Source of the DNA: Phoronis australis
Taxonomy: Eukaryota; Phoronida; Phoronidae
Reading direction: 5' to 3'
DNA length: 64,000 bases
NCBI GenBank assembly: GCA_002633005.1
Contig: NMRA01000182.1
Coordinates: 693,198-757,197, forward strand
Shown: positions 23,729 to 36,000 of the stretch, piece after piece
Layout: the number at the start of each line of letters is the position of its first letter
How positions within the stretch are numbered: position 1 is the first letter of the stretch
Notes under the pieces: model-generated
The model's input: the letters and a program-made list of their open reading frames with translations, nothing else
Told to the model about the DNA's origin: nothing
Databases searched by the model: none
Made by a program: the position numbers and the translations under genes

Positions 23729-24619
23729 ATGGTTGATGGTTTTACTCAAATTGTTACTTTTTTATAGTGCTCAAATGGTATATCTAAATGTTTCATTTAA
23801 GTCCAATAAACCTTTGTTCTGAAATACGAAGGCACTGTATGGCTCAAAAATTGGCAACAATCTACAGCTATTCTCTCCCATAGTTTCTCAATGCCTTTAA
23901 AAGTGCACTTCTCAAATCACTCCATACCTTGATGGAGAGCGGTTGCCAATAGGTGGCGTGCAGACAAGACTTTTGTGACTAGCTCCATTAGCTTATTCAT
24001 GACATTGCTAAGTGATACAACATGATAATACAATAACTCCATTCTTAGGCTGATTTGTATCACTAACACCTTGTCTTTCAAATTATTTTAACCATAGCTG
24101 GATTTAGGGAGTTGGGCGACAACTTGTCATTTTTAAGGATTTGTGCGGACACTTTTCATTCGAAAAATTGTTGTCGCTCTGTGCCAACGTGTCTTAGGTC
24201 CGCCAGTTCCGACGGTGGTCTGCTGCTTTTTGTGACAAAAGGTGTGACCAGTTTGTTACATTTTGAGGGCCTAATTCCTAGTCTTCATTTTATTCCGTTT
24301 GTGGAACTAAATACCCCTTTAAATGAGGTACATGTATACACGTGTGCACACTAGAAAAATTGACGTTGTATGTTTCATCAATTTGTTTTCTTCAGGCATT
24401 GATAGGTTGCCATGGACAAACAATTGACCAGGAGATGCGGAAGGGCAAGGGCGCACGTAAGTTTCACTGTGATACAAGTAAAGTAATTGAGTTTATAAGT
24501 TGAAGCGTCAATTCCTTATCGCTTCCCTTTTAACATTTGAAATCAAAAACATGCCGAACTGAGGGCATCAAGGGGACATCGGAATAGGAAGTCCTCCAAC
24601 TTGGTCATGAAAAATAACA
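23729..24619. other. Anonymous DNA
   Basis: No gene or named repeat recognised. An open frame at 24,112-24,354 lacks motifs. Confidence 0.4.
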
Positions 24620-25230
24620 TTTCTAAAGCAAAAGTCCGCACCCGTTGCACAGTGTAGTGTTGTTTATGAGTTTGTATGCCCTATGAACGAATGTTTTCGT
24701 TCAAACGTCAAACAATGTTACATTGGTCAAACGGTTTGCAGTCTTTCCCGTCGGTTATCCCTGCTTTTTCAAAATGGAGCCATTCAAGATCATTTTCTGC
24801 AATGCCACGCACGTAAAATCACCCGTCAAGAAATTGCGGAAAACACGTCAATTTGCTACGTGGAGCAAGATGTGCTGCGTTTGAAAGTATTAGAGTCCCT
24901 TTTAATTGCTTTTGAGAAGCCTGTTTTGAATGAGCAGCAAACAGGGTCGCGCCGCACGTTACACTTGTTTGCGTGACTTTCCTGTTACCCCAATTCATTA
25001 GTCATTCTTTGCAGTATTTCACACCCGCCGTGTCTCACTGTGTGTTTCGTCAGCTTATACTCTGTGGTTGCATTGTGTCATTTTATCTTCACTTGAGAAT
25101 GAAACAAGTATGTTCCGAAATATCGTGTGTCTTTTAATTATGTCGCTAGGTCAGTTACTGTATCTGTGTTCAGTTGAGAGTAGACTTTTGTTCCGAAGGT
25201 ACGAACGTAACGGAATAAAGACTGTGAACA
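24620..25230 (+). pseudogene. Penelope-like element 3' part with GIY-YIG endonuclease
   Basis: The frame beginning near 24,640 reads CSVVYEFVCPMNECF, where VVYEF is in the GIY position. Then come QCYIGQTVCSLSRRL (the YIG motif), NGAIQDHFLQC, and the tail LESLLIAFEKPVLNEQQ. This order is typical of the GIY-YIG domain of Penelope-like elements, which nicks target DNA during retrotransposition. It ends at a stop near 24,976; about 250 nt of 3' flank is shared with the remnant at 2.1-2.6 kb. The reverse transcriptase is not recognisable upstream, so the copy is 5'-truncated. Confidence 0.75.
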
Positions 25231-25329
25231 ATGAAAAGTGTCGTGCATTTAACAAATTCCGTATAAGGATTGGGTATCTAACATTGCACAAACATGAAAT
25301 GTTTCACAGTATAAATTGTGGGTGGATTT

Positions 25330-26667
25330 CCAACACTGTTTTGGAGGAGGGCTACGAAACCAGGTCGAGCAAAAGATAACGCGGAAACGAGCTTGATCAC
25401 AAGTGTCCATTTATAAAGAAGTCAAAAGCAGAACGAGAAGGCAAAGATGAAGAAAATTCCTGGCGAAAAGAGTGCAAAAAGTATATAAAGACAGATTTAG
25501 CACGAGAATACAGTGCAATAAAAGAAATATCGTCATCGATGCTTTGAAAACAATAGGGAAGTCAGACACCTGCAAGTTTAATTGGATAGCATCCTCCGGT
25601 GATGAGGTACTCGAACGACATTACAAAATTTTGGTGGGTCGGATACACACTTTTCCAGTAAAATTGAGATTCATGAGGGTTCAAGGATATCGGAATGAAA
25701 TCTGGTGAAGACACATTTGAATCGAAAATGAACTTTGCCGTGCCAAACGTTAAGCAAATGCCTACGTCAAAAGTGGCTAAGTCTATAACTGCTCGCTCCC
25801 AAAGCCAGTGCGTGTCAGTTGAGCTTAAACGGCAAGAAGATAAATGTTTGAAAAACTAAAACTGGTGGAGACATTGACCTGTTTGGCTACGAAGAACAAC
25901 CGAATTTGAAAGACGAACAACAAAGACTGAACAGGAAACTGAAAGAGTAGAGGAACTGAGAAATTTGTTACAACTGCAGTCTATTAGGGACAAGTATTTT
26001 AACAAATACCCACCCTGTCTACGCTTGCAGTTGAAAGAATGTATACACAAAATATGTGGCATTTTGCCACTGAGATTGAAAGAGTAAGTCCCACTAAGGA
26101 GGGACGTGAACTGGCATAATTAAGAAATTGAGAAGAAGATGAGCTCTCCTATACATGTCAAATATGGACATAGGTGTAATGAGTCTTTCTTGCGCTGATG
26201 TATGTAAATTTTAGATATTTTCTCTTGTTTGGAGTCGTTGCAACAGTCGGTAAACTGTGAAGATTAGTGCAGGGCAATTTACGTTGTTCACGTCGAAGAA
26301 ACCAACAAATCCCAGTTATTTCTGGGAGGTATAGTCTGTGCAGTAAGTCGGACAGCAAGTTTTTGGCCGGAAATCCGATTGCAGCCATTTGACATTTTTT
26401 TACCAAGATACTAGTTTATATGTATAGGAATGACTTATTTATTGATGCATAATTAGACGACATCAATAAGTTGAAAATACCACTGGCTCAATGCCAAAGT
26501 GTACAGTAGTTGCTCATGACGAGACCGGACATTCACGCGAAACTCTAGTATGACGAGTCCGTACAGATATTTTGAGCATAGGTGTCATAAAATACCACAT
26601 AACGTTAACTGCAATTTACAAATGTCAACTATACTTCTCATCCGGGTTGTCTATGGTTACATGGTGG
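25330..26667 (+). repeat. Repeat K, least interrupted copy
   Basis: This copy joins in order the segments scattered in the 8-13 kb nest: 25,335-25,960 (matches 13,440-12,420 reversed), 26,000-26,119 (matches 11,345-11,206 reversed), TTAA at 26,120-26,123, and 26,124-26,667 (matches 7,897-8,450). The frame near 25,405-25,545 is Lys/Glu-rich, and VERMYTQNMWHF near 26,030 is conserved in the other copy, so K once had coding sequence. No family recognised. The Gypsy-like element begins at its right edge. Confidence 0.65.
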
Positions 26668-26945
26668 TAATTGTTCAGTGATTTAGTAAGCTTATTGTCC
26701 GATAGATTTTGCTACGGCTCCTAGTCAATTAATAGAAGTATAGACTGTTCGCACGTCTGTTTATAGACATTACTGCACTCACTAAGTAACACTCGATCAC
26801 GTAACAGCGTTGCCGAACGTCCTGTAGATTTCGTCTTCAACCACACTTCAGTCGCCACTTTCGGACACTGTGTGTTATTTTCACTTTTGAACCGTTCATT
26901 TGCGCTCAAACGTTAATCCAATATGACGACCCTCGGGGTCTGAAG

Positions 26946-27700
26946 ATGGCGACCAACCTGTTCCAGGCATTAAACCGCTCGCACTTCTCACCCCGCTTAC
27001 GGACAATTCGTCAGAACAGTGGCAGACGTTTATGCAGAAATAGGGCTTCTATAGTACCATCACCAGGTAAGCTGACCAGTCCCATGAATACCAAGTGGTC
27101 TTGTTTTTGCATACGCTTGGTGACGCTGCGTTGAAAACTTACAATAACTTCCACTTCGACAGGGCTGAATGTGATCGTATCCTGTCACAGATAATTGACA
27201 AGTTTGACCAGTATGCTGTTGGTACATTCAATGAGACCTATGAACGTTTTCTATTTAACTCGCGCACTCAAAACCCTGATGAGACATTCGAATCCTTTCA
27301 CTCTGCTATTCGTGGGCTCAGCAAAACCTGCAAGTCCTGCAACTCTTTCGACACTTGTGTGAACTCCATCATACGTGACCGTATTGTGTTGGGTGCTCGT
27401 GATGACACCACACAGCTGTCGCTACTCAAGGAACCAGCCCTCACACTTGACAAGTGCGTTGACATTTGTAAAACGTACGAACATGCTGCTGCACAGGACA
27501 AAGTACTGAACTCGGCACAATCCGTTAACAAGGTGGACGCTATGCCCCTCTCTAAGCCACCCCACGGGTACGACTGTGCTTCTATTGCGGAACAAAGCAT
27601 GCCATGAGAAAAGAAACGTGATCGGCCTGGGAGAAAACCTGTTCCAACTGTCAGCAACCGAACCACTTTGCGTCCAACTGCCCTCCTATTCCTGCAACCA
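26946..27700 (+). pseudogene. Gypsy gag with CCHC zinc knuckle
   Basis: The start ATG at 26,946 gives MATNLFQALN. After frame breaks, a long open piece (27,095-27,607) contains the gag-like lines TYERFLFNSRTQ and SFHSAIRGLSKTC. A perfect C-x2-C-x4-H-x4-C knuckle lies at 27,640-27,681 (CSNCQQPNHFASNC), in a different frame from the main piece. Gag packages the element RNA; the knuckle binds nucleic acid. Broken by at least two frame changes. Confidence 0.75.
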
Positions 27701-27859
27701 GACCTTCCCAACGCGTGACCCCTAGCTTCACACCTGCTCGCAAAGACGGACAACGTCGTGTGCATGGTGTCCACGATAACGACTATTTGGTAGACCCCGA
27801 CCCAGATGACAGAACCACATGGCTTAACAGAGTTCACACAAATGAACAAAGCTCATTCA

Positions 27860-28255
27860 TGTTCAAATGAGAATCATCGAGGAGGACTGTGATGACATAT
27901 TCGAAGCTGATAATGGTGCAACCACGAGCACTATTCTGGTGAAATACGTAACCAAGGTACAAATAGAAACTACAGGAAAGGCACTTAGCATGTGGAACAA
28001 AGACACCCACCCACCTCTTGGTTCTTTTAGACTCACATTGCACAACCCTAAGACTCTGTATCGTTCTTGGTGGTACAAGAAGACTTCGCCCCCTTACTGT
28101 CACTCAGTGCATCTCTCCAAATGGCTCTGATCTCGGTGAATAAGGAAAACTTTGAGCGTCGTAGCCAAGTGTCGTTCACTGATGAGTTATCCGATGTATT
28201 TGACGAGAGTCTTGGCACTTTGACTGGAGAGGTCCACCTCAAAGTGGATCCTTAG
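27860..28255 (+). pseudogene. Gypsy protease-RT linker; protease active site not found
   Basis: Pieces such as GSFRLTLHNPK and, in another frame, VVVQEDFAPLLSLSASLQM match the segment between protease and reverse transcriptase of Ty3/Gypsy pols. The D-T/S-G active-site triplet expected shortly upstream is not visible, which suggests an internal deletion. The spaced frames end near 28,255. Confidence 0.55.
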
Positions 28256-28995
28256 ATTTTCCCCGTGATCAGGCCTGCTCGCAAAGAATCACTATCATGC
28301 AGGCCCAAACTCAAAGCTGAACTAGACGTCTGGCAAAACTTAATGTCATCTCGCCAGTAAACGAACCTACTCCCTGAGTAGCCAAATGGCTGTAGCTGAG
28401 AAGAAAAACGGTCAACTGCGTATATGTCTCGACCCCCGTAAAATCAACCAAGCACTGAAGCGTGAACGTTATACTCTACCTGTGCTTGAAGACCACATGC
28501 ACTTGCTATCACAGGCAACAGTTTTCACTAAAGTTGATCTCTCGTGTGCCTATTGACTTGTACAACTCGACGAACCCTCTCGTAAACTTACCACACTACA
28601 ATCCTGCTTTGGCGATCGATACCAGTGGAATCGTCTACCATTTGGGTTATCGGTATGCGCTGAGATCTTCGTCAAGAAGACGGCAGAAGCCCTCACCGGC
28701 CTCGCAGATGTACTGTGCATTGCAGATGATGCTGTAATCTATGCAGCCGAACATGATGCCAACCTGCTATGCTGCTGGAAGAAGAGCCTTAAACTCAAGA
28801 AGCAGAAGTTTTCTCACACGATCCCCGAAAAATCTTTCATGGGTCATACTTTTTCTGCTCTTGGTATGCGTCCTGATTCTGAAATAGTCAGAGCACTGGC
28901 TGCAATGGCATCCCCTCAAAACGTTAAAGAACACCGACGCTTCATGGGTATGATCAACTACTTTGCCAAGTACCTACCCAACCTAGCAGCTGTAA
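28256..28995 (+). pseudogene. Gypsy reverse transcriptase
   Basis: Recognisable blocks are VAEKKNGQLRICLDPRKIN, then FTKVDLS, RYQWNRLPFGLSVCAEIF, and LCIADDAVIYA, where the YxDD box is I-A-D-D. These are followed by KSFMGHTFSALGM and KEHRRFMGMINYFAKYLP of the thumb/connection. At least three frame changes occur. RT copies the element RNA into DNA. Confidence 0.8.
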
Positions 28996-29610
28996 TTGCC
29001 CCCCTCACGAAACCTCCTTAAGAAAGATGTACCCTGGACATGTTCGGACGTGCAAGAATCAGCTACACAGACAATCAGGAAACTGATTACAGAAGCTCCA
29101 GTTCTCTGCTTATACGATATCAACAAAGACTTAACTTTTAAAAACGACGCAAGCGGCTTTGGGGTCGGTTCATGTCTGATTGCTTTCTCCAGCTGTTCGC
29201 TCACTGATGCAGAGACCCGATATGCTCAAATTGAGAAAGTTCTGCTGGCTGTGGTCATTGGATTGGAGAAATTCCACTGCTACACCTATGGTTGCACCCT
29301 ACAGGTCATCAATGATTACAAGCCGCTAGTTGCTATCAAATTTAAGCCACTTTATCGCGCACCAAGACATCTCGAATCACTTCTCGAACTCGCTCAGAAA
29401 TATGACTTCGAGCTTGTACACCGTCCAGGTAAATCTATACCTGTGGCTGATGCTCTATCCCGAGCCCCAATGACTGGCAAAGCAACAGAGGAACTCACAA
29501 GTGGGAATGCTGTTTCGTTGCTACCTATCACAGAGTCATTTTTGGCACAAATACGCCATGATTTTGATCACGACAACGTATTACCTGTGCTCAAATCGAC
29601 TATTTTATAA
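28996..29610 (+). pseudogene. Gypsy RNase H
   Basis: The longest intact stretch of the element (204 codons). FKNDASGFGVGSCL carries the first catalytic Asp. It continues with RYAQIEKVLLAVV (catalytic Glu), and the tail HRPGKSIPVADALSRA is a classic Ty3/Gypsy RNase H end. A stop falls near 29,608, just before the integrase. Confidence 0.85.
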
Positions 29611-29619
29611 GGGTGGCCG

Positions 29620-30596
29620 ACTCACCGACATGACACCCCAGAAATCATCCGACCACACTTGGACTACCATGACGAACTAGCTCTACAAGACGGCATAATC
29701 CTCCGAGGTGACACTGTTGTCATTCTCAGATCACTCCGAGCTGACATCAAGTGGAAAGTCCATACTGGCCACTAGGGTATTAACTCTCGTCTTCGTCGTC
29801 TTCGACAACTCGTATACTGGCCCGGCATGTCCAAGGAAATACATGTACGCCAGTATGTTGAATCCTGCAGTGTTTGTGCCACGTATGCAACCACCAGAGA
29901 CACTCAACACGCATGACGTTCCAGAACGTCCTTAGCAGATAGTAGGCACAAATCTTTTTGCCCTATGCAATCGTTCTTACCTTATCACTGTTGACTACTA
30001 CAATCATTTTTGAGATTGATTACTTACCTGACACTCTCTCGGAGAAGGTCGTTAGCAAGATGAAGTATCATTTTGCCAGACACTGCATACCGGATACTCT
30101 TGTCAGCGACGGTGGTCCGCAGTACTTTTCGCACAAATTCAAACGTTTTGCCTCCTATTGGGCATTCAATCACATAGTCACCACCCCTTGTAACAGCAAA
30201 GCAAATGGCGCTGCTGAACTCGATGTTAAAACTGCCAAGCGCTTGCTACGCCGCTGTGAGGCAGCACATGAAGATCCATACCTGGGTTTACTGAATATTT
30301 GCATAACACCGAATGAGGCCTTTTCAAACAGTCCAGTTGAACGCTTATTCGGGAGGAAAACCAAGAGTCTAGTTCCGACCACGTCTAAGATGCTGCACCC
30401 TCCTAACCAAAACTCCAGTGAACCTGAAATTATGAAAGACAAGTCATCTACTGCTGACCGCCTTAATCCACACCGAAGAGAATTACCCTCCATCCAGGTG
30501 ACTGTACGTATGCAACCCATTCAGCCAGGTCATTTGAGATGGCAAGCCGCAACTTTAACCAACCCCTTTTCACCTAGGTTGACTCGACTCATTTAA
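29620..30596 (+). pseudogene. Gypsy integrase
   Basis: The N-terminal HHCC zinc region is seen as VHTGH near 29,758 and SCSVCATY near 29,865. The catalytic core starts near IDYLPD, with the second Asp in LVSDGGPQYFS and the Glu in NGAAELDVKTAK. So D, D and E are all present although frames change before 29,958. The intact piece is 29,958-30,596. The C-terminal region is degenerate. Confidence 0.8.
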
Positions 30597-30600
30597 CTTG

Positions 30601-33076
30601 ACTAACAAATTTGAACTTTTCATTGACAATTAAGTTAGTCATGCACAACGTTTTGTGTTGATATTGCAGCTGAATAATGAAATAACTAACACGCTTAAGG
30701 CATCTATAGGTTATGTTGACCAACAACATGTTTTCATCAATCGCCGTTAGGATTTATTCCTCAAGAGCTTACAAACACCAATGTCATATCGAAAACAACA
30801 AAGCGAGCCCCACCATTCTATCGGCTGTCAAATGAGGACACGGTAAAACAATATGTTTTAACATATCTAATTAAAATTAGATAATATCGAGTTACGAGTA
30901 TTCATTGGCCGATACGTACTGCGCAGACTATTGACAACCAATCGCAACATTAGTCACCCTCCCCTGTGAGTAGCGTGAAGTCGTCACATGTAGCTGCTCG
31001 TTTCAGTGTTGTTTTCGATATAATAAAGACAGGCAAGGCGTTGCATTTACTATGGTTGGAACAACTCGGTATTTGAGTAAGCTCTCTTTCTACTTTCTCG
31101 CGGGTACAGAAATGGCATAAGTTTAATCTAGAAACTTGGGTGGTGGTGTTCTTGGCACACCGACGGTGGGTACGTTCACACGTCACATTCATTCCGTGGA
31201 GCTAAGAAATATTATTTTTTCTTCTATTTTCTTGTTTTTGAGAAATTGAATTCGCATATGTGATATATAGTGCTATAAAGGATTGGTTTAGTGATGCTGA
31301 CAATGTAGTCACTTATTAAAACAGATAAATTATATTGTTTTTAATACTTTAAAGTCATAGTTTTATGGCACTGCGCCATCGACGAATAAGACCCCCGTTT
31401 GTAAGAGAAAATTAGGCGTAAAAACCAAACCAAATTACTTGAAAATTCCTGACAAGGTTTCTGAGTGATGCTGGCAAGAATTTATTTAAAAAGGCTTAAT
31501 TGAAATCAATTACGGGGTATTTTTGCTGTCAATGTTAGCTTGCTAAAATGAAAACTTGGTTTTAAAGGGGTTCTAGGGTATAAAAACAACATCTACATGT
31601 AACTATAGTGTATGTTTATAATCCCAGTTTGCCTATCTAAACCCAGAAACTGTTTAGTAATGGTTTCACGAAATCACTGGATATGACTTGGATTTCAGAA
31701 ACTCAGTCAGACTTAATCAAGAAAAACGGCGTGAGCTACTTGCTCAAGATTGGAGAATATACGAGCAAAAGACTAGTTGTTAAAACACGCCCATAGTTGA
31801 AACGCTTACTTTTATGAAATTGGATGAATTGATTTTACATAACTTATCCACACATTCTAGATTACTTACACTTTGGTGAACCCCACACTTAAGCACGAAA
31901 TCGTAGGAGTATTGCAAAAACTTATCAAAATGAGTCAAGGAAATCACTGAGGCCACACACGTCATCATAGCTTTTCCGTTGATTTAATATATGCGTCAGA
32001 ATAGAGGTGTTCGAGGTGCGCAAAGTATGCTTCGACGAACGTTGTTCGATCTTGCAAGTTTCCCTGGACCGTCGGTTCTTACAGTCAGTTTCAAATAAGT
32101 GTGCCTTGATAGCAATGGTAAAAATAAATAATAACATTTCTAAAACTTCATTGAAATGAACACTGCCGCAATTACAATGTCAAAATTTTGCCTGCAATCA
32201 AGGTAGCCGACTTATGACGTGACTGCTTTTACTCTCACTCGCAAGCCCTTTTCCACTAACGTCTACTACACCTCTTCGTATAGACCCAATTCACGCGGCG
32301 GACATTAAAATCCAAAGCGAGGCTCACTGCGATAAACAAAGCGGAAATTTACATTGCGTGAATTAAAGTCATATGATCCGTTTGTAGACGTTTTAAAAAC
32401 ATCGTGAATCTGCATAAAAACCATTGAAACATACTCTCTGACACTTAATTAGAACTTTTCGTAAGTATGGGGTCGATCTGCTGCATGTACATATTTTTTC
32501 TTTTATTTTTTATTTTCTTAAAATATGCGTGATCAAAACAAACGAATGTTGCCCATAATGCTGTGCGGTTTGACGTTTTGGCAACTCGAGACAAATAGTC
32601 AGCTGTTTCCGGTACTGCTTCGAAGAAGAGAAGTTCGCCTTACCAGGTAATTTATTCGTTTCTTGAACATTTTGATGACGATATTGCTCCCTGTATGAGC
32701 TGAACAGTCTAACTATTACTCTTAGAATTAGATGAAACCATTACCTGTGGGAAAATTATGTACTGAATTCGATAGTAATCGTTATGATCGAGTCGAGTGT
32801 GCAGTTGTACCCTAGCCAGCCGGCTAGCGGTATCAAAATACAGCTAGGCACCACTGTGTATTTTTCTTCAATAGAGCCCGAAATTCACCCAGCCAGGGTA
32901 GTATATTTAAATTACAGATTTGTACCAAGGCTCGATGGTCGTGAGTTGAATTTCTACCTGCTGGCAGTTTTCAGACTTTGGACTTGAATTGCAAAACTAT
33001 TCGTGTTTTTTCATTGCCATAAGAAAATCATCGTCTATCACCAGGTACTCTATACTCTACTTGTATATTGTACTAG
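30601..33076. other. Anonymous DNA downstream of the Gypsy body
   Basis: No gene recognised. An AATAAAG-type signal near 31,021-31,027 and TATA-like sequences could belong to a 3' LTR within 30.6-31.2 kb, but no matching 5' copy was found. Confidence 0.35.
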
Positions 33077-33499
33077 CAGGGGCACATTGGAGGATTTAAG
33101 GGGGGGCAAGAGGGCCATGGCCCCCCTAAAATTCTCCCAGATACCATTTGGCAGTTCGGGGTGCAAATTGCTGACTAGCACATGCCCCTTGAGCAAACCC
33201 TGTTTACCGTTTATGTTTTTTTAGTAATAAGATCCACAAACCCAAAAATTCGACACCCCCGTATTCCTACATCAGGCTGCGCTCGAGCATGTCGCAAAAT
33301 TCTGGTTATTCCTGTGCCCTGGCCCCCCTAACTTAAACCACTGGATTCGCCCCTGGGGCAGATCCAGGATTTTGAGTTAGGGGAACAGGGCAGAGTATTG
33401 GCCAGGGTTTAGTTCACCAAACATTTGCACCCCCGAACTGCCAAATGGGAACTGTGAGAATTTTAGGGAGGCCATAGCCCCCCTCTAAATCCACCACTG
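33077..33499. mobile_element. Composite MITE with 5-bp TSD ACTAG
   Basis: Begins CAGGGGCACATT and ends AATCCACCACTG, flanked by ACTAG at 33,072-33,076 and 33,500-33,504. Inside, TTTGGCAGTTCGGGG and its complement show that two oppositely oriented monomers are joined near 33,357. C-rich tracts (GGCCCCCCTAA) are typical of the family. Confidence 0.7.
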
Positions 33500-36000
33500 A
33501 CTAGTCAGCTAGCTAGTCCACTTGAACACAACCCACTGGATCAGCGATGAATCCTCGGATTAAATGCAAGCAAACTTGGGAAGTGCCGGTAGGCTGAAGC
33601 TTGTTGCGAGAATAGTGAGATCATAGAAAACCATGGTTGGGAATGGGATGCAACAAATTTGATGCCTGTTATTCAGTGAAGAAATCTGGTTCTCAAATTG
33701 CAGGACACTGGGAGTGGTCACATCATTACAGAACAATATACTATGTATGGAACCTCCTCAAAGGCAAAAGGGTATAAGCCAAAGGCAGATCAGTAGTAGC
33801 ATTAATAAAGGTCGAGCAGGTTACATCTTGTATTATCAGTGGTAGGGTCTCGATTGGGTAAATAAAGGGCTAGGGACAGGGGAAGGTTAATGGCAGTGCT
33901 TGCTTTTAATTAATATACTCTTTCTTGGACTTTGAGCGTGCAACTAGGCCCTTGCAGACTCACTTTATCAAGAACACAATCCATCAATTTACATGGCAGA
34001 GGGCCTAAAGAGTGCTTCGAAAATCATCTATCCTCCTTGAATGTCAGCTGTTACAGACTTCTAGCATCGGTATTGGCAAGTTAACACAGGAAATAAACTT
34101 AATTAGTCTGGAAACAGGTAGAACACTGAAGTTTCAATTTCAGGTACACTCATACTTTTGCGAAAATGCGTATCCTATGCAATGTATTGATCAATGTTAT
34201 CTATGTACTGCTCAGAATGGCATTTTATGTGATTACCATGTTTTTAAAGGTTCACCGTAATGTGCGTCACCAGTTCACCAACAATAACAATACTCAAGCA
34301 ACAGAGTCAACATGATTGGAGTACTGAGCCATGTGCAGAGGAATAGGCTTAGGTGGCAATTGATGTTCGGTCTCTTCACATGCAGGTATGCTTGGAACTC
34401 TCGTTTCTTAACGCAATAGAACCGATTCTACATAACTTTTGTGTTCAGTCATTCTTATTGTTTTCTTTCATCAGTAATCACACAAGCTTTATAGGTAACA
34501 AAACTGAAGAAAACCTGTAAGAAAATACATTTGCTATGTATCACTAAAATATGCCACATAAACTGCTGAAATTTATACTGTCTTAAAACTTCATTAATTA
34601 AAACTTCATTAATAATGGACCACTGGCTTTTTGAAGAACAACAACCAGTTTGTAGCTATGAAAACATCATTCTCCTTCATGTTGAGGTCATGTTTAAACT
34701 ACAACTCAAAATTAATGTGGTTTGATTTTTTCAGTCTCACATAAGTATATCTGTGGATGAGGGCATTGTATTCAACTTGCTGTGTCCATACTCACTGGGG
34801 TGGTGGGTACCACCAGCTGTGATTGTCATCAGGGTGTATCTGTGGCAGATGCTGAGGAGTGTCCACTACACTGAAAAGATCTATAAGAAGCAGCCTGTCA
34901 CCTGCATTTTGCTTATGCCTGTGAGCATTTCTTATAAAGACAGTTTTGGAAATCCAGTTAAGCACCCTCATTATGCACACATGTGACTCTGTGAAAGAAA
35001 ACACTGCTGACATGACACTTGTAATAACCTTTTACCATTTTCCTTCCAAGGCTCTGGCTACAGAGATTTGGTCTTGCACTCAACATCAATGTTTCAGACA
35101 AATACCCAAAACTCAATTTATGCTCATAATTGTTACTTATTGAGAAAATGTGAACAAATTATTTCAAGGCTATTAGGTATTAATGATACCTGGACTAAAC
35201 CTTTACTTGGCAATTGTGAAGTGAAAACATTATATGCATTTATACTACAGTTGTAAGCGAGTTGAAAATTTTCACATGCAAATTAGTTACATTACAAATG
35301 TTATTTGCTCAACTGGGCATCCTCCAAAGCACTGATACATTAGAATAAAAACTTCACACTAAAGTACGGTTTACACAAACCTAATATAAATAACTCAAAT
35401 GAAACACTGCTTCGTGCATTTCAATGTGCATTTCCATGTTTTAATATGGAACAGCAGTGTACGAAGTGCACTCATCCTTCAAAATATCTCTAATATTTGT
35501 CTGGTAAGCTGCTTGGCTGTATTTATAAGTTTAGGTGTAAAAGTCTAGGTCCAAGCAGTTTTTTTAGTAAAAAAGCTCGCTACAGGGGGTTAGTTTGAAA
35601 ACGCAGATGTAAACGCTTTGATCTAGGTATTTGTGTAAAAAAATCAGTGTGAGGGGTTGCTGGTGCACTGCACGGTGGTAGGGGTAATGCGTTGTCGGAA
35701 TCACGGACACTCCGAAATATTGGGAATCCCATTTTGGACACCCTATTTTCGAAATCCTGGGTGAATCCCTGAATAGAAATTGAACAGGCTTTAAACAAGG
35801 CATGTTTAAATACTGTAAACGAAACAGTGATATCTTTGGTTAGGATTGTGAGTTGTGAGTTGAATAAAATGTGAAATGTCACTCCATGAGATATTAAGGA
35901 AATGAATGAAACAATACCTCAAGGTTTCTTCAGGTGATGACCAGTCTGGGACTCTTGCAAAGAAGTTTGTAGAGGGCGTTGTCTAAACCACTCATTCTGA
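33500..36000. other. Anonymous DNA with short open frames
   Basis: Possible exon-like pieces exist: 34,320-34,384 followed by a GTATGC donor, and an acceptor TTTTTTCAG at about 34,738 before a 77-codon frame. No domain is recognisable, so I do not call a gene. AATCCTGGGTGAATCCCTG (35,753-35,771) resembles an end of the MITE family. Confidence 0.3.

Larger units (their letters stand above)
26668..30600 (+). mobile_element. Ty3/Gypsy-type LTR retrotransposon body, decayed
   Basis: Gag, zinc knuckle, protease-RT linker, RT, RNase H and integrase occur in Ty3/Gypsy order on the plus strand, broken by several frameshifts and stops. The left edge is placed where homology between the two K copies stops (GGTGGTA then AATTGTTCAG). 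I could not find a direct LTR pair, so LTRs are missing, diverged or outside what I could match. It is inactive. Confidence 0.8.

Noticed and set aside
34320-34986. Two-exon gene (34,320-34,384 joined to 34,739-34,986)
   Set aside because: Splice-like sites exist, but the translation has no domain and phases cannot be tested without transcripts.
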